From Streptomyces sp. LHD-70 (GTDB taxonomy: Bacteria > Actinomycetota > Actinomycetes > Streptomycetales > Streptomycetaceae), in contig NZ_JAVIFW010000006.1 in NCBI RefSeq assembly GCF_031157275.1, positions 62,001 through 126,000 of the forward strand: a DNA stretch of 64,000 nt, given 5' to 3'. The first letter of the stretch is position 1. The number at the start of each line of letters is the position of its first letter. This document shows, one piece after another, positions 1 through 8,111 of this stretch. The notes beneath the pieces were generated by a model that had not been told where the DNA came from, ran no database searches, and was given only the letters and a program-made list of their open reading frames with translations. Both the position numbers and the translations under genes were made by a program.

Positions 1-1230
1 GTGGTGCGGGAACTTGTTGATCTGCGACCAGGAGATCTTCTGGGTGAGCAGCCACTTGGAGCCCGCCGCCTTGATGATCTGCGGCAGGCCCGCGGCGAAG
101 CCGAAGGTGTCGGGGAGCCACGCCTCCTCGTTCTCGACGCCGAACTCCTCGATGAAGAACCGCTTCCCGTGCACGAACTGCCGCGCCATCGCCTCCGAGC
201 CCGGCATGTTGGTGTCCGACTCCACCCACATGCCACCGGACGGTACGAAGCGGCCTTCGGCGACCGCCTTCTTGACCTTCGCGTAGACCTCCGGGCGGTG
301 CTCCTTGATCCAGGCGAACTGCTGGGCCTGGGACATGGCGAAGACGAACTCGTCCTCGCTCTCCAGGAGGTTGGTCATGTTGGACGTCGTCCGCGCCACC
401 TTGCGGACCGTCTCCCGCAGTGGCCACAGCCACGCCGAGTCGATGTGCGCGTGCCCGACCGCGCTGATCCGGTGCGCGGAGGCGTCGGCCGGAGCTTCGA
501 GCACCCGCTTGAGGTGTGAACGGGCCGCGACCGCCGAACCGCCCACGTCCTGCAGGTCCACCGCGTCCAGGCAGCGGCCGACCGCGCGCAGCAGCTCCCA
601 GCGCCGGCCGTTCTCGACCGGCAGCTCGTGCATCAGCTCGCCGACGACCTCCAGGTCCTGGATCAGCTCCCACACGTCCCGGTCGAAGACCGCGAGGTCC
701 ATCCGCGTCAGGACGTAACACGGCTCGTCGCCCGCCGTGTCCCTGTCGCCCAGGTCGGTCGGCCGGAACGGGTTGTCGCCGAGGATCACCGGGTTGGACG
801 CCGCCTCCAGGCGCCACTCGACGCGCTCCCCACCCGCGACCGGGTCGCCCACGCGCACCCACTGATTGCGCGGGTTGACCGCCTTGAGGGGCTCGCCGTC
901 CGGCGTGTAGACGAGCGCCTCGCACTGGAAGCCCGGCATCCGCTCGTCGAAGCCCAGGTCGAGCACCGCCTCCACGGTCTTCCCGGCCCACTCGGCGGGC
1001 ACCTCGCCGGTCACCTTGAACCAGGTCGTCGCCCACGGCGCCCCCCACCGCGTACCGACCTCGATCGGCGTGTGCGAGGCGGCCAGGCCCTCGGCCACCG
1101 GCACCGGCTCGCCCGGCGCGACCCAGGCCTCGACCGCGAGCGGCACCGACTCGGGGTACACGGCGGGGCGGATGCGCTCGTCGAGCACACGCTTGAGGCG
1201 GGCCTCTACGAGGGCGCGGTCGTCATGCAT
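1..1230 (-). CDS. GH38 alpha-mannosidase (N-terminal part, cut by window edge)
   Basis: Glycoside hydrolase family 38 enzyme; 410 N-terminal residues are present and the rest of a roughly 1,000-residue protein lies left of the window. The visible catalytic domain carries the zinc motif HAHIDSAW (H260, H262, D264) and WVESDTN, whose Asp339 is the expected nucleophile. No signal peptide is visible, so it should act in the cytoplasm. The ATG at 1230 follows a GGAGC ribosome-binding site. It is the last visible gene of a leftward run (binding protein, two permeases, GH5, GH85, GH38), 80 bp after the GH85 gene. The family hydrolyses alpha-mannosides, including those of N-glycans. That this is the substrate here is inferred from the neighbours. 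Confidence 0.92.
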   Translation of the reverse strand, partial: MHDDRALVEARLKRVLDERIRPAVYPESVPLAVEAWVAPGEPVPVAEGLAASHTPIEVGTRWGAPWATTWFKVTGEVPAEWAGKTVEAVLDLGFDERMPGFQCEALVYTPDGEPLKAVNPRNQWVRVGDPVAGGERVEWRLEAASNPVILGDNPFRPTDLGDRDTAGDEPCYVLTRMDLAVFDRDVWELIQDLEVVGELMHELPVENGRRWELLRAVGRCLDAVDLQDVGGSAVAARSHLKRVLEAPADASAHRISAVGHAHIDSAWLWPLRETVRKVARTTSNMTNLLESEDEFVFAMSQAQQFAWIKEHRPEVYAKVKKAVAEGRFVPSGGMWVESDTNMPGSEAMARQFVHGKRFFIEEFGVENEEAWLPDTFGFAAGLPQIIKAAGSKWLLTQKISWSQINKFPHH

Positions 1231-1310
1231 GGGGGCTCCGTATCTGTTCGACGTATCTGTTCGACTCTGTCCGGCGGACTCACTCGGTGTCGGGGATGTA
1301 CGAGGAGGGG

Positions 1311-3347
1311 TTACCAGGGGTGGGCGACCGCAACCGTCTCGGAGGCGGTGAACAGCTCTCCCACCGCACACAGTTCGAACCGCACCGCGCTCTCGCCCTG
1401 CTCGGCCCTGAGTCCCCGCACGTACGCGGCCCGCGCGCACGTGCCGGTGAGGAAGCGGCGGGCGCCGTCGGGCAGGACGCGGTGGAGTTCGTAATGGCGT
1501 ACGGGACCGGGCGCGGGCTTCCAGGAGAGGCGGAACTGGCCGTCGCCGGACGACTGGTCGACCTTCAGGCCGGAGGGCGCCGCGATCTCCTCCTGCGCGT
1601 CCCGGACGGCGAGCGCGCCGAGCCGCCACGTGACGGGACCGCCGGACGAGGTGAGGCGTACGGCAAGTCCGTGCACCGTGCCGCTGCCGCCGAGCGAGCC
1701 AAGCCGCACCTCGGCCTCGGACCAGCCGCCGGAGTCGGGCTTCCCCACGGGCAGGAACGCGTACGGGAGCGGATCGCCGGCCTGGTCCGGCTCCCGCAGG
1801 GCCACGCCGAGCTCGACCGTCACGGGGCCGCCGGACTCCACCCGCTGGGCGAGGCGGACGACGGTCGACGGGCTCAACGGGAGCCGGGTGGCGTGCAGTT
1901 CGACCGTGGTGGGCGCGTCCAGGGTGCCGTCGACGCGCAGGCTGGAGCCGCCGCGCCAGGCGTCCGCGAAGTCCAGGGCGACCTTCGGGCGGGCGCCCTC
2001 GGTGCGGACCACCCAGCGGCGTCCGGGCAGCCGGTCCTGGAGGCCGAGCTGGTTCCAGGCGGTGTCCGAGCGGACCTGGCCGTCCTCGTACCACTTCAGT
2101 CCGTGGCCGGTGTTGAAGGAGCAGGCGAAGGGGAGGCCGGTGACCGTCGAGCGGTCGGCGACGGCGGACGCGGGGGCGCGCCAACTGCCGCCCGGGCGCG
2201 CGGGGTCGAGGGACTCGCCGGTCCAGAAGCGGTCGTCGGCGGCGTGGAACTGCTCGGGCGTGCGGTCCTCGGGCAGATGGTTCCGGGTCCACTCGGGCCG
2301 GTAGAAGCCGTACGACACGACCGGGTCGGCGTCCGGCGGGAGGACCGCGTCCCAGTCGACGGAGGTGTTCCAGCCGCCGGACTCGACGTCGACGCCCGCC
2401 CACAGCTCGTAGCGGTCGCGGTCCAGGTCCTGGGCGAGGCGGCCGGAGGCGGCGAGCTTCCCGGTGTTCCAGTTGAAGTTGACGAACATCGAGTCCGAGG
2501 CGAGGAAGAAGTCCTGGTTGGCGGCGTTCAGCTCGTCCTGCCAGTCGACGGAGCCGTTCCTCGTCATCGCGTCGTACCAGGTGATCCGCAGCCCGTGCGG
2601 CTCACCGAGGCGCTTCAACTCCTCCAGGAACGCCAGCATCCGGGCGCCGAGCTCGGCGTCGCCGCCCCCCGTCTCGGCGTTGACGAACCAGCCGTCGAAG
2701 CCGTACGCGGTGGCCACCCGCACCATCTGCTCAGCCACCGGGAAGCGGCCGGACGCGTCCCGCTGCACCAGCTCACGCGTCCACCGCAGCTGACCGCCGT
2801 ACGCGGCCGGGGGCAGGAAGACGTTGCCGAGCACGGGGACGCCGTTGCGGTGGGCGGCGTCCACGACCGGGGCGTTGGGGGCGAGCACGATGCCCTCGGC
2901 CGAGGACCCGCCCCAGAACACCAGCTCGTCGATGTACGCCCAGTGGGTCAGGGCGTAGTGGTCGGCGGTGGCGGCGCCCTGCGCGGGGTTGCCCGCGGTC
3001 GGGTGGAACGACACCAGGGAGGCGATCCGGGCCCGGTCGGCGCGGGCCGAGGTGTTCACCGGAACGGGCGTGAAGCGCTGCGCGAGCGGCACCGTCGAGC
3101 GGTTGAACGCCAGGTCCGCGTCGCCCTGAGGGGTCCAGTCGAGCAGGGAGCGCCAGACGACGCCCTCGCCCGGGCTGCCGGACGGGAGCGAGTCGGGGAA
3201 CCAGTAGGACGCGTACGGCTGCAGGTCGTCGGCGGAGGCGGGCCGTCCCGTCGCGGCCGTCGCCCGGGTCGCGGGCGTGAGCAGCGCGGCGGCAGCGGCG
3301 GCCGAGGTCAGGACGACGGTGCGGCGGGTGGGGTGGTTGCGGGTCAT
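1311..3347 (-). CDS. GH85 endo-beta-N-acetylglucosaminidase, exported
   Basis: Family 85 endoglycosidase, 678 aa, which cleaves the GlcNAc-beta-1,4-GlcNAc core of N-glycans and so frees the glycan from protein. The N-terminus has a twin-arginine-like signal (TRRTVVL, then an Ala-rich stretch to about residue 32), so the enzyme should act outside the cell. The GH85 barrel follows, with PYASYWFPDSL near residue 44. The substrate-assisted catalytic pair is in GWFVNAETGGG: Asn223 orients the acetamide and Glu225 is the acid/base. The conserved MFVNFNW strand follows. About 250 C-terminal residues form beta-sandwich and FnIII-like modules. The gene starts 27 bp after the GH5 stop, so the two are probably co-transcribed. 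Confidence 0.9.
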   Translation of the reverse strand: MTRNHPTRRTVVLTSAAAAAALLTPATRATAATGRPASADDLQPYASYWFPDSLPSGSPGEGVVWRSLLDWTPQGDADLAFNRSTVPLAQRFTPVPVNTSARADRARIASLVSFHPTAGNPAQGAATADHYALTHWAYIDELVFWGGSSAEGIVLAPNAPVVDAAHRNGVPVLGNVFLPPAAYGGQLRWTRELVQRDASGRFPVAEQMVRVATAYGFDGWFVNAETGGGDAELGARMLAFLEELKRLGEPHGLRITWYDAMTRNGSVDWQDELNAANQDFFLASDSMFVNFNWNTGKLAASGRLAQDLDRDRYELWAGVDVESGGWNTSVDWDAVLPPDADPVVSYGFYRPEWTRNHLPEDRTPEQFHAADDRFWTGESLDPARPGGSWRAPASAVADRSTVTGLPFACSFNTGHGLKWYEDGQVRSDTAWNQLGLQDRLPGRRWVVRTEGARPKVALDFADAWRGGSSLRVDGTLDAPTTVELHATRLPLSPSTVVRLAQRVESGGPVTVELGVALREPDQAGDPLPYAFLPVGKPDSGGWSEAEVRLGSLGGSGTVHGLAVRLTSSGGPVTWRLGALAVRDAQEEIAAPSGLKVDQSSGDGQFRLSWKPAPGPVRHYELHRVLPDGARRFLTGTCARAAYVRGLRAEQGESAVRFELCAVGELFTASETVAVAHPW

Positions 3348-3374
3348 GGCCGGGGCTCCTCGGTGGGGGAGAGT

Positions 3375-4628
3375 TCAGACGACCTCGTCGGGGGTGACCG
3401 TCGCGGTGATGCCGCGCGCGGCCAGGTGTTCCTTGTCGTGCGTGTACTCGGCGAGGACCACGGCGGGCCGTACGCCCTGCGCGGTGAGGGCGGCCCAGGC
3501 CTCGAAGAACGCACCGCCGGGCGCGCACACCGAGCGGTCGGGGGCGGTCACCGGGTCGGTGTCCAGGACCAGCGCGGTCGTACGGGGAGCGGGCCGGTGT
3601 TCGCGGCCGCGCCACTCCTCGACGATGCCGGCGATAGCCTTGCCCGCGGGTTTCACGGCCCGGTCGACCGTCAACAGGCCGAGCGAGTACTCCAGTTCGG
3701 GGAAGTCGGCGAGCCCGCGCGAGACATCGTGCGAGCACCACCAGGTGACGCCCCACACGTGCGCGCAGTCCAGGGCGTTGGCGACCGTCGCCTCGGTGAA
3801 GTGCGCGGCGTGCTCGGCCGGGATGTGCGGCGCGGGCGCCCCGACCTCCTGCAGCCACACCGGCCGGTGCGGATCGGTGTGCCAGGCACGGGCCAGCTCG
3901 ATCAGGTACGCGGCATGGTGCTCGGTGGCCGTGCCGGTGCGGCCGTGCCGCTGCGCCGTGCCGTTGAACACCCAGGAGTGCACGGCCGTCGCACCGCCGA
4001 TCCGGGCGGCCTGCGCGGGCGTGAAGGGGTGCCCGTCCTGGTACCAGGCGGCGTCGTACTCGGCGTGCAGATGCAGCCTGCCGGGCGCCCCGGCCTCGCA
4101 GGCGGCCAGCATCCGCTCCAGCCAACTCGCCGCCTGCTCAGGGGAGATGCGGTCCGGGTCCGGATGCGGATCGTACGAGAACTGGTTGACCTCGTTGCCG
4201 ACGGTCATGCCGAGGAAGTTCGGCCGGTCGGCGAGCGCGGCGGCCAGGGTGCGCAGGTACTCCTCCTGCCCGGCGACGACGTCCGGGTCGGTGAAGAGGT
4301 TCCGCCGGTGCCAGGTCCGGGTCCACGCGGGCAGGAAGTCGAAGCTGGACAGGTGGCCCTGGAGCCCGTCGACGTTCACGTCGAGCCCGCGCTCGGCGGC
4401 CGCGTCGGCCAGGGCGACCAGCTGCTCGACGGCGCGGGGGCGGATCAGGGTGCGGTTCGGCTGGAACAGCGGCCACAGCGGGAAGACCCTGATGTGGTCG
4501 AGCCCGAGCTGCGCGATCGAGTCGAGGTCGGCCCGTACGGCATCGAGATCGAAGTCGAGCCAGTGGTGGAACCAGCCTTGCGTGGGCGTGTAGTTGGCGC
4601 CGAAGCGGGGGGAGGCGGCGTGCGTCAT
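3375..4628 (-). CDS. GH5-type glycoside hydrolase (probable beta-mannosidase)
   Basis: Single-domain TIM-barrel hydrolase, 417 aa, without a signal peptide. The two GH clan A glutamates are visible: Glu146 in VGNEVN (acid/base) and Glu261 in WLQEVGAP (nucleophile). The protein resembles the GH5_18 type, whose characterised members remove the beta-mannose from Man-beta-1,4-GlcNAc, the inner disaccharide of N-glycans. The subfamily is my recollection, not a search result. The gene lies between the permease genes and the GH85 gene in one leftward operon, which fits cytoplasmic trimming of an imported N-glycan core. An alternative is a beta-mannosidase or glucanase acting on plant mannan. Confidence 0.8.
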   Translation of the reverse strand: MTHAASPRFGANYTPTQGWFHHWLDFDLDAVRADLDSIAQLGLDHIRVFPLWPLFQPNRTLIRPRAVEQLVALADAAAERGLDVNVDGLQGHLSSFDFLPAWTRTWHRRNLFTDPDVVAGQEEYLRTLAAALADRPNFLGMTVGNEVNQFSYDPHPDPDRISPEQAASWLERMLAACEAGAPGRLHLHAEYDAAWYQDGHPFTPAQAARIGGATAVHSWVFNGTAQRHGRTGTATEHHAAYLIELARAWHTDPHRPVWLQEVGAPAPHIPAEHAAHFTEATVANALDCAHVWGVTWWCSHDVSRGLADFPELEYSLGLLTVDRAVKPAGKAIAGIVEEWRGREHRPAPRTTALVLDTDPVTAPDRSVCAPGGAFFEAWAALTAQGVRPAVVLAEYTHDKEHLAARGITATVTPDEVV

Positions 4629-4676
4629 GGAGCCCCTAGTTCGAAGGTGTACATGGAAGGGGGCCGAGGCGGTCGG

Positions 4677-5618
4677 TCAGCCCTTGACCGCCCCCTCACC
4701 GACCCCCCGGAAGAAGAACCGCTGGAGGCAGGCGAACATCACGATCAGCGGGAGTACGGCGATGATGGTCCCGGCCGCGACCAGGCGCTGGTCGTGGGCG
4801 AACGTGCCGTGCAGATAGTTCAGGCCGATGGTGAGCGTGAAGTTGGACTGGTCGCTCAGCACGATCAGCGGCCACAGGAAGTCGTCCCAGGCACCCATGA
4901 ACGCGAAGATCGCGACGACCGCGAGAGTGCCCTTCACCGAGGGCAGCGCGATCCGCCAGAACCGCTGCCAGGCGTTGGCCCCGTCCACGTACGCGGCCTC
5001 CTCGACCTCGTACGGCAGGTTGGCGAACGCGTTCCGCATCAGCAGGACGTTCATCGCGCCGATGCAGGCGGGCAGCACCACACCGAGCAGGGTGTTGTTG
5101 AGCTGCAGCTCCCGCATCGTCATGAACTGGGCGATGATGATCGACTCGACGGGCACCAGCATCGCCATCACGAACACGACGAGCGCGGCCCTGCGGCCCC
5201 GGAAGCGCATCCTGGCCAGGGCGTATCCGGCGAGTGCGGCGCCCGCGCAGTTGGTCAGGACATTGGCCGTGGCCACCTTCAGGGAGTTCAGGGCGAAGTC
5301 CCAGACGGGGATGAGGTCGGCGACCTTCGCGTAGTTGTCGAGCGTCGGGTCGCCGGGGAGCAGCTTCGGCGGGTAGCTGTAGATGTCCTCCGCCGGGCCT
5401 TTCAGGGACGTCGACAGCTGCCACAGGAACGGGCCGACCATCAGCGCGAACACCGCGAGCAGCAGGGCGTACCGCAGCACCAACTGCCCTGCGGGCAACC
5501 GGCGTCCGCTCTGCCGCTGCTTCTCGTCGAGCCGCTCGCGGCGGCGCTCCTCGCGGCGGCGGCCCCCGCGGCGGTCCTCGCGTCGCGTCGGGGGCCGCGA
5601 GGCGGTGAGCGTACTCAT
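4677..5618 (-). CDS. carbohydrate ABC transporter permease (MalG/LacG type)
   Basis: Inner-membrane permease of a CUT1-type sugar ABC importer, 313 aa. It has about six predicted membrane segments and the cytoplasmic EAA loop (EEAAYVDGANAWQRFWRIALP), which contacts the ATPase. The N-terminus is a charged Arg-rich tail (residues 9-40). The ATG at 5618 overlaps the stop of the upstream permease gene by four bases (ATGA), which indicates translational coupling and fixes the start. An in-frame reading further upstream lies inside the other permease gene and is a shadow. No ATPase gene is in the locus; Streptomyces CUT1 importers commonly share the MsiK ATPase encoded elsewhere. Confidence 0.93.
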   Translation of the reverse strand: MSTLTASRPPTRREDRRGGRRREERRRERLDEKQRQSGRRLPAGQLVLRYALLLAVFALMVGPFLWQLSTSLKGPAEDIYSYPPKLLPGDPTLDNYAKVADLIPVWDFALNSLKVATANVLTNCAGAALAGYALARMRFRGRRAALVVFVMAMLVPVESIIIAQFMTMRELQLNNTLLGVVLPACIGAMNVLLMRNAFANLPYEVEEAAYVDGANAWQRFWRIALPSVKGTLAVVAIFAFMGAWDDFLWPLIVLSDQSNFTLTIGLNYLHGTFAHDQRLVAAGTIIAVLPLIVMFACLQRFFFRGVGEGAVKG

Positions 5619-6547
5619 GCGTCCTCCTTGCGGTTGGCGCGCAGCACCAGCAGCATCAGGCCGAGGGTGATCACGAAGACCACCACGGAGATCGCCGAGG
5701 CGTAGCCGACCCGGCCGCTGAGGCCCGTGCCGACCTGCTGCACCAGCATCACGAGCGTGGTGTCCGCGCCGCCGGGGCCGCCGCCGGGGCCGGCGAGCAG
5801 ATACACCTCGGAGAAGACCTTGAAGGCGTTGACCGAGGACAGCGCGGCGACCAGGACCATCGTCGAGCGGACCGCCGGGACGGTCACGGTGAAGAACCGG
5901 CGCACGGCTCCTGCTCCGTCCACGGCACAGGCCTCGTGCAGCTCGCGGGGCACGTTGGTGAGCGCCGCCAAGTAAATGATCATGTAGTAGCCGAGGCCCT
6001 TCCAGACCGTCACCAGCATCGCGCTGAGCAGCAGCAGCCACTGGTCGCTGAGGAAGGACACCCTGCCGAGACCGAGCGCCCCGAGCACGGAGTTGACCAG
6101 GCCGCGGTCGTCGAGCATCCACACCCAGATCAGGCCGACGACCACCACGGACGCGACCACGGGCGTGTAGAACGCCGAACGGAAGAACGTGATGCCGGGC
6201 AGGTGCCGCTGCACCAGGAGCGCGAGCAGCAGCGGCAGGACCACGAGCAGCGGCACGGCGCCCAGGACGCTATTGCGCAGCCCGGTCCAGAACATGTCGT
6301 CGTGGATCAGCTCCTGGTAGTTGGCGCCGCCCACGTACTGCCCGTCGATCAGCGTGCGCTCGTCCGTGAAGGAGCTGATCACCGTAGAGACGAACGGATA
6401 CAGGCTGAACCCGCCGACGATCAGCAGGCCGGGGCCGAGGAACAGCCAGGGGCTGGAGGGGAGATGGGTGCGGATACGGCGGCTGGAGGGGAGATGGGTG
6501 CGGATACGGCTGCTGGAGGGGAGATGGGTGCGGATAAGGCGGCTCAT
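5615..6547 (-). CDS. carbohydrate ABC transporter permease (MalF/LacF type)
   Basis: First permease of the sugar importer, 310 aa, with about six membrane segments and an EAA loop (ELHEACAVDGAGAVRRFF). The ATG at 6547 is 17 bp downstream of the binding-protein stop, so the two genes are co-transcribed. The N-terminus is unusual: residues about 3-32 are three near-identical ten-residue units (consensus RIRTHLPSSR), encoded by a 30-bp tandem triplication at 6451-6540, immediately before the first membrane segment (WLFLGPGLLIVGG). The reading frame stays open through the repeat. The extra segment is cytosolic by topology; no function is known to me. Confidence 0.92.
   Translation of the reverse strand: MSRLIRTHLPSSSRIRTHLPSSRRIRTHLPSSPWLFLGPGLLIVGGFSLYPFVSTVISSFTDERTLIDGQYVGGANYQELIHDDMFWTGLRNSVLGAVPLLVVLPLLLALLVQRHLPGITFFRSAFYTPVVASVVVVGLIWVWMLDDRGLVNSVLGALGLGRVSFLSDQWLLLLSAMLVTVWKGLGYYMIIYLAALTNVPRELHEACAVDGAGAVRRFFTVTVPAVRSTMVLVAALSSVNAFKVFSEVYLLAGPGGGPGGADTTLVMLVQQVGTGLSGRVGYASAISVVVFVITLGLMLLVLRANRKEDA
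6451..6540 (-). repeat. in-frame 30-bp tandem triplication in a permease gene
   Basis: Three consecutive 30-bp units (6451-6480, 6481-6510, 6511-6540). The first two are identical and the third differs by two bases. They encode three copies of a ten-residue RTHLPSSxRI unit at the permease N-terminus. Confidence 0.92.
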
Positions 6548-6564
6548 CTGCGGTACGTCCCGTC

Positions 6565-7881
6565 TCAGCCCGCGCTCTTCAGGAGCCGGTCGCACTCGGC
6601 CACGGCGTCGTCCAGGGCCTGCCGCGGGGACTTCTCGCCCTGCATGGCCTTGGCGACCTCGTTGCGCAGGACCGTCTTCATCTGGTCGCTGAACAGCACC
6701 GGGGTGTAATTCACCGCGGTCTTCAGGGACTTGGCGGCCGCGACCCGCACCCGCGTCTCGTCCGTGCCGTCCTCCTCGGTGAAGAACGGGTCGTCCAGGC
6801 TGCCCTCGGTGGACGGGAAGACCGTGACCTCGTGCGCGAAGTCCATCTGGTTCTCGGCGTTGGTCAGGAAGTGCGCGAACGCGACGGCCGCCGGCTTGAC
6901 CTCGCTCCGGGCGTTCACCATCACGCCCTGCACGTACATGTTGTCCTTGCCGGTGTTGCTCACCGCGGGCGTGATGCCGATGTTCTTGTAGAGGCTCGGC
7001 GCCTCCTTCTTGAACTTGCCCAGGTCGAGGGCGCTGCCCGGGTTCATGGCGATGGACTGCTGCTGGAACTTGCGGCCCGTCGCCTCGGCCTCGTTGGTCA
7101 GGGCCTGCGAGTCGAGCGCGCCCGCGTCGTACAACTCCTTGTACTTCTTGAGGAGTTCGACGCCCTTCGCGTCGTCGAAGGTGAACTTCGTGCCCTGCTC
7201 GTCCATGAGCGGGACGCCGTAGCGGCCGAAGTCCTCGATCGCCGGGGCGTTGCCGAGCATCGCGATCCTGCCCTTGCTCCGGTCCGCCATCTCCTTGGCG
7301 TCCTCGAAGAGCCGGTCGTACGTCGTCGGCGGCTTCTCGGGGTCGAGGCCCGCCTCCTTGAAAAGCTTCTTGTTGTAGAACATCGGGCCGGTGTTCAGAT
7401 ACCAGGGAAAGGCGTACGTGCCCTCCATGCCCGGGATCCGGTGGCTCTTCCAGGCGCCGTCGAGGTATTCGTCCCTGTACTGGCCCGCCGCCTTGTCCAG
7501 GTCCAGGGCGAGGCCCGCCTTGGCGAGCGGGACGGCGAGGTCGGGGGAGACGTTCACGACGTCGGGCAGGGTGCCGCCGGCGGCGTCGGCGCTGAGCTTG
7601 TCGGCGTAGTTCTCGGCGGGCTGGTCGATCCACTCGACCTTCGTGCCCGGGTGCTTCTGCTCGAAGTCGGCGATGAGGCCCTCGAAGTACTTCTTGAAGT
7701 TGGTCCTGAGGTTCCAGGTCTGGAACTTGACCGTGCCCTCGACCTTGCCGGACGCGCTGTCCGAGCCGGCACCGCCGGACGCCCCGCAGGCCGTCGTGAG
7801 CAGTGCGCACGCCGTGGCGATCGCGGTCGCGGTGGCGGCACGGCGGGCCGTATGGCGCTCTTGTCGACGGGATATGCGCAT
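6565..7881 (-). CDS. extracellular solute-binding lipoprotein of a sugar ABC importer
   Basis: Substrate-binding protein of the CUT1 family, 438 aa. The start chosen is the ATG at 7881, which has an AGGAG site about nine bases upstream; a longer reading from 7929 lacks one. An Arg-rich n-region and hydrophobic stretch end in a lipobox-like LLTTAC, so the mature protein should be lipid-anchored outside the membrane. The remainder has family-1 binding-protein features (FQTWNLR near the mature start). It heads the leftward operon of two permeases and three glycoside hydrolases, so the likely ligand is a mannose-containing oligosaccharide released by the GH85 enzyme. The ligand is inferred only from context. 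Confidence 0.92.
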   Translation of the reverse strand: MRISRRQERHTARRAATATAIATACALLTTACGASGGAGSDSASGKVEGTVKFQTWNLRTNFKKYFEGLIADFEQKHPGTKVEWIDQPAENYADKLSADAAGGTLPDVVNVSPDLAVPLAKAGLALDLDKAAGQYRDEYLDGAWKSHRIPGMEGTYAFPWYLNTGPMFYNKKLFKEAGLDPEKPPTTYDRLFEDAKEMADRSKGRIAMLGNAPAIEDFGRYGVPLMDEQGTKFTFDDAKGVELLKKYKELYDAGALDSQALTNEAEATGRKFQQQSIAMNPGSALDLGKFKKEAPSLYKNIGITPAVSNTGKDNMYVQGVMVNARSEVKPAAVAFAHFLTNAENQMDFAHEVTVFPSTEGSLDDPFFTEEDGTDETRVRVAAAKSLKTAVNYTPVLFSDQMKTVLRNEVAKAMQGEKSPRQALDDAVAECDRLLKSAG

Positions 7882-7940
7882 GGCTTGCGGCTCCTCTGGT
7901 CGGACCGGAAACAACTTGTATGCGCGCAACCGAAGTTCTA

Positions 7941-7955
7941 CTAATGCGGTTTAGC
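7941..7955. promoter_or_regulatory. operator-like site 1, CTAATGCGGTTTAGC
   Basis: A 15-bp sequence with imperfect dyad symmetry (CTAA ... TTAG arms around a GC-rich centre). An identical copy lies at 8034-8048. The spacer between the binding-protein and LacI-type genes is AT-richer than its surroundings. Placement and symmetry fit a LacI-family operator for the divergent genes. It lies 60 bp upstream of the binding-protein start. Confidence 0.7.
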
Positions 7956-8033
7956 GGTGTCAATGGGTCTGGCTCAACCGGCGTTTTCCTGCTGGTTGTT
8001 GACCGGGCCTGAGGTGAGACAGGGCTTGAGGAC

Positions 8034-8048
8034 CTAATGCGGTTTAGC
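8034..8048. promoter_or_regulatory. operator-like site 2, CTAATGCGGTTTAGC
   Basis: Second exact copy of the 15-bp element, 93 bp (about nine helical turns) from site 1 and 64 bp before the repressor start. The pair suggests one regulator controls both divergent transcripts, possibly with looping. Identity of the two copies is seen directly; binding is inferred. Confidence 0.7.
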
Positions 8049-8111
8049 TTAAATTGCGCGCACCGGTGATCCCGCCGCGACGTAGAGCAAGAAGCACGAG
8101 GAGCCCACGAC

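Noticed and set aside
1287..5705. Very long plus-strand open frame (about 1,470 codons) opposite the glycoside hydrolase genes
   Set aside because: Composition is Gly/Arg/Val-rich without domains. It is the antisense shadow of GH85, GH5 and permease genes, common in high-GC DNA.
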